Shown here: positions 5,202-6,695 of the stretch, piece by piece
Position numbering within the stretch: the first letter of the stretch is position 1
Layout of the letters: each line of letters opens with the position of its first letter
Assembly: GCA_050012355.1 (NCBI GenBank)
Contig: JBEKHI010000498.1
Location: 1 to 6,695, forward strand
Origin: JBEKHI01 sp050012355
Lineage (GTDB): Bacteria; Actinomycetota; Actinomycetes; Streptosporangiales; Streptosporangiaceae
DNA length: 6,695 bases
Direction of reading: 5' to 3'
Program-made: the position numbers and the translations under genes
Notes under the pieces: model-generated
What the model saw: the letters and a program-made list of their open reading frames with translations, nothing else
Databases searched by the model: none
What the model was told of the DNA's origin: nothing

Positions 5202-6695
5202 TCAGCTTTCTAGTCTCAGCCATGCAGATATAGATCCCCAGACCTGTGCCAGCATTTCGGGCCGGGTCATATAATTATGCTCGCAGGGAAGACAGAATTC
5301 TGATATCTCCCCTGACACATAAGGCTTCCAGCTTGCCGTGGAGAATACCCTCTCTCGCTTACCTTCTGCTGCGGAAATAAAGAGAAGGTCTCCCTCAAAC
5401 AACCGAGGCTCATGCGTACGTGAAATTCGCAAGTTATTCTGAAGGATCCGCTCGAAAACCGGAAGTTCCGCTTCGGAGATCGCAGCAAGAGTCATTTCTT
5501 CCTCTGGAATCATCCCCGGCTCGCCAATAGGCTCAAGATTCCGGCCGGAATCCTCCGAATCAGTATTGCCGCTGGACCGACCGGCCACCCCCGGAAGCCC
5601 TCTCTCTTCGCTGAGAGGAGAAAGATTCCTTCCCTTGTCCGTCGGGTACGCATCCATAATTATCAGCGCTGCTACCCTCTCGCCAACGGCTTGCAGCTGG
5701 ACAGCGATCTCATGCGCGACATGCCCTCCTAGGGACCATCCCAGCAGATGATACGGGCCGGATCTTTGCACGGAGCGGATCTGTTCAATGTAGTCCGATG
5801 CCATATCCCGGACAGAACGGGAAGGCTGTTCGGCGCCATCGAGGCCACGGGCCTGCAGTCCATACAGCGGGTAATCCGCCGGCACATACCGGGACAGGGG
5901 CATATAACGCCAGCTCAGCCCTCCTGCAGGGTGTACGCAAAAGAAGGGCGGTTTGCTCCCGTGTGCCCGGATCGGAAGAAGAACAACGAGCGCGTCTCGC
6001 ATTGACGGCAGGTCCATCCGGCTTACGAGCCCGGCCACGGTCGGGGCTTCGTAAACAGTCCGCACGGAGACTTCCACCCCCTGTGCATGCAGCCGTTCCA
6101 CCAGAGACAACGCCAGCATCGAATGCCCGCCAAGCTCGAAAAAGTTGGAGTCAGGCCCGATCCAGTCCAAGCCAAGTACCTCTGCGAACGCGTCACACAC
6201 AATCTCCTCCCGCACCGTCGAAGGCTCCCACCCCGGCGAAACGGCCGCGTAACCAGGGACGGGCAGCGCCGCCCGGTCCACCTTCCCGCTGGGCGTCAGT
6301 GGCAGCGACTCCACCACCACCACCGCAGGGACCATGTACTCCGGCAGCCGCGACGCCGCGTAGGCCCGCACCACCCCGGTCAGCCCGCTACCCCCGCCAT
6401 CGGCAGCGGCACCATCGGCCGTGGCCTCCCCATCGCCGCCGAGGGCCGGCACCACGTAGCCGACCAGCCGCCGGTCACCGGGGACGTCCACCCGTGCGGT
6501 CACCACCACCTGGGCCACCTGCGGATGGGCGGCCAGCACCGCTTCGACCTCGCCTAGTTCGACCCGGAACCCGCGGATCTTCACCTGGTCATCCGCCCGG
6601 CCGCAGAACACCAGCTCCCCGCCCCCGGTCCACCGCACCACATCCCCGGTCCGGTACATCCGCTCCCCGGCCACCCCGAACGGGCACGCCACAAA
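5202..6695 (-). CDS. Non-ribosomal peptide synthetase C-terminus: A (partial)-PCP-TE (5' end beyond window)
   Basis: This is the last 497 residues of an NRPS, ending LRLES then TGA at 5204-5202. It provides the final visible amino-acid activating module and chain release. Numbering from the GTG codon at 6692 (an internal Val, not a start; the window begins with a Phe codon): A-domain C-terminal part 1-146, PCP 156-228 with Ser191, TE 247-494 with Ser320, Asp347 and His472. The substrate-specificity pocket (A3-A6) lies outside the window, so the amino acid cannot be predicted. A C-terminal TE marks this as a terminal protein releasing the product by hydrolysis or macrocyclisation. GC drops from about 75-78% in A-domain samples to about 50% within the TE. 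The gene lies 699 bp upstream of the PKS loading gene on the same strand. Confidence 0.96.
   Translation of the reverse strand, partial: FVACPFGVAGERMYRTGDVVRWTGGGELVFCGRADDQVKIRGFRVELGEVEAVLAAHPQVAQVVVTARVDVPGDRRLVGYVVPALGGDGEATADGAAADGGGSGLTGVVRAYAASRLPEYMVPAVVVVESLPLTPSGKVDRAALPVPGYAAVSPGWEPSTVREEIVCDAFAEVLGLDWIGPDSNFFELGGHSMLALSLVERLHAQGVEVSVRTVYEAPTVAGLVSRMDLPSMRDALVVLLPIRAHGSKPPFFCVHPAGGLSWRYMPLSRYVPADYPLYGLQARGLDGAEQPSRSVRDMASDYIEQIRSVQRSGPYHLLGWSLGGHVAHEIAVQLQAVGERVAALIIMDAYPTDKGRNLSPLSEERGLPGVAGRSSGNTDSEDSGRNLEPIGEPGMIPEEEMTLAAISEAELPVFERILQNNLRISRTHEPRLFEGDLLFISAAEGKRERVFSTASWKPYVSGEISEFCLPCEHNYMTRPEMLAQVWGSISAWLRLES
5211..5954 (-). other. Type I thioesterase domain (chain release)
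   Basis: This is an alpha/beta-hydrolase TE, residues 247-494. It opens with PFFCVHPAGG (oxyanion region) and has the nucleophile elbow GWSLGG with Ser320 (codon 5733-5735), Asp347 in LIIMDAYP and His472 in CEHNYMTRPEM. It releases the finished chain from the PCP as acid, lactone or lactam; the sequence does not decide which. The lid region (351-400) is low-complexity and holds two GRNLxP motifs 29 residues apart. GC is about 50% in 5281-5400, well below the A domain. Confidence 0.94.
6009..6227 (-). other. Peptidyl carrier protein (thiolation) domain
   Basis: Residues 156-228 include the motif DSNFFELGGHSMLALSLVERL. Ser191 (codon 6120-6122) is the phosphopantetheine site. Helix III (TVYEAPTVAGLVSRM) follows, so this carrier is complete, unlike the PKS loading ACP in the same window. 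It carries the last aminoacyl or peptidyl thioester to the TE. Confidence 0.95.
6255..6695 (-). other. Adenylation domain, C-terminal portion (motifs A7-A10)
   Basis: Core motifs are in order: A7 YRTGD (13-17), A8 GRADDQVKIRGFRVELGEVE (31-50), A9 LPEYMVP (116-122) and A10 LTPSGKVDRAAL, with Lys137 as the known adenylate-forming lysine. Between A8 and A9 lies a Gly/Ala/Asp-rich run (about 84-103, GGDGEATADGAAADGGGSG) that looks like a flexible insertion. The domain activates an amino acid as aminoacyl-AMP and loads the PCP. The specificity residues are not in the window. Confidence 0.96.

Noticed and set aside
4974..5213. Plus-strand ORF of 79 codons with TTGACA upstream (4924-4929) and AAAGG before its ATG
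   Set aside because: No -10 box fits the TTGACA at 17-18 bp, the codons lack GC3 bias, the product is unrecognisable and its end overlaps the NRPS stop. I cannot exclude it, but it is not supported.
4981..5223. Minus-strand ORF of 80 codons overlapping the NRPS 3' end
   Set aside because: Its start lies within the NRPS coding end, there is no clear ribosome binding site and the protein is unrecognisable with unbiased codon use.
6087..6557. Plus-strand 156-codon frame opposite the A-PCP region
   Set aside because: It is antisense to clear A8-A10 and PCP motifs, and the His/Arg/Pro-rich product shows it is a shadow.
6690..6692. GTG at 6692 as the start of the NRPS gene
   Set aside because: It falls inside the A domain between A6 and A7 and the frame continues past the window edge (Phe codon before it), so it is an internal valine.
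1..6695. CRISPR arrays, tRNA or rRNA genes, insertion sequences
   Set aside because: No regularly spaced repeats, cloverleaf-like segments, transposase motifs or terminal inverted repeats were seen on either strand.

Overview
The window is GC-rich DNA carrying modular megasynthase genes of the kind found in Streptomyces and related actinomycetes. Both recognisable genes lie on the minus strand and both run off the window, so this is an internal slice of a hybrid non-ribosomal peptide / type I polyketide biosynthetic gene cluster. I could not tie it to a named product.

Right side (5202-6695, minus): the 3' end of a non-ribosomal peptide synthetase (NRPS). In order it holds the C-terminal part of an adenylation (A) domain with core motifs A7-A10, a peptidyl carrier protein (PCP) and a terminal type I thioesterase (TE) with a Ser-Asp-His triad. 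GC content falls sharply at the A/PCP boundary (about 75-78% in samples of the A part, about 50% in a TE sample), so the gene looks mosaic.

Middle (4503-5201): a 699-bp gap without a convincing conventional gene. It contains a near-palindrome just after the NRPS stop, an 11-bp direct repeat, a strong ribosome binding site in front of a 15-codon ORF, a nested direct/inverted repeat that looks like an operator, and two copies of a CTGATAAT-type element. The copy nearer the PKS gene forms a plausible -10 box.

Left side (1-4502, minus): the first 1500 codons of a type I modular polyketide synthase (PKS). It begins with a KSQ-AT-ACP loading module. Gln replaces the catalytic Cys of the ketosynthase, and the acyltransferase has malonyl-type motifs, so the predicted starter is acetyl made by decarboxylating malonyl-ACP. 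A complete extender-module KS with the normal Cys-His-His triad follows, then the start of the KS-AT linker, where the window ends. The striking oddity is the loading ACP. It carries the phosphopantetheine serine but stops after helix II and runs straight into the next KS, so its C-terminal half and the usual ACP-KS linker are missing.

Working model (inference): the PKS starts a chain with acetate, further PKS modules lie beyond the left edge, and the NRPS on the right provides an amino-acid module and the release thioesterase. If so, gene order and assembly order are not colinear, because the releasing protein is encoded upstream of the starting one.
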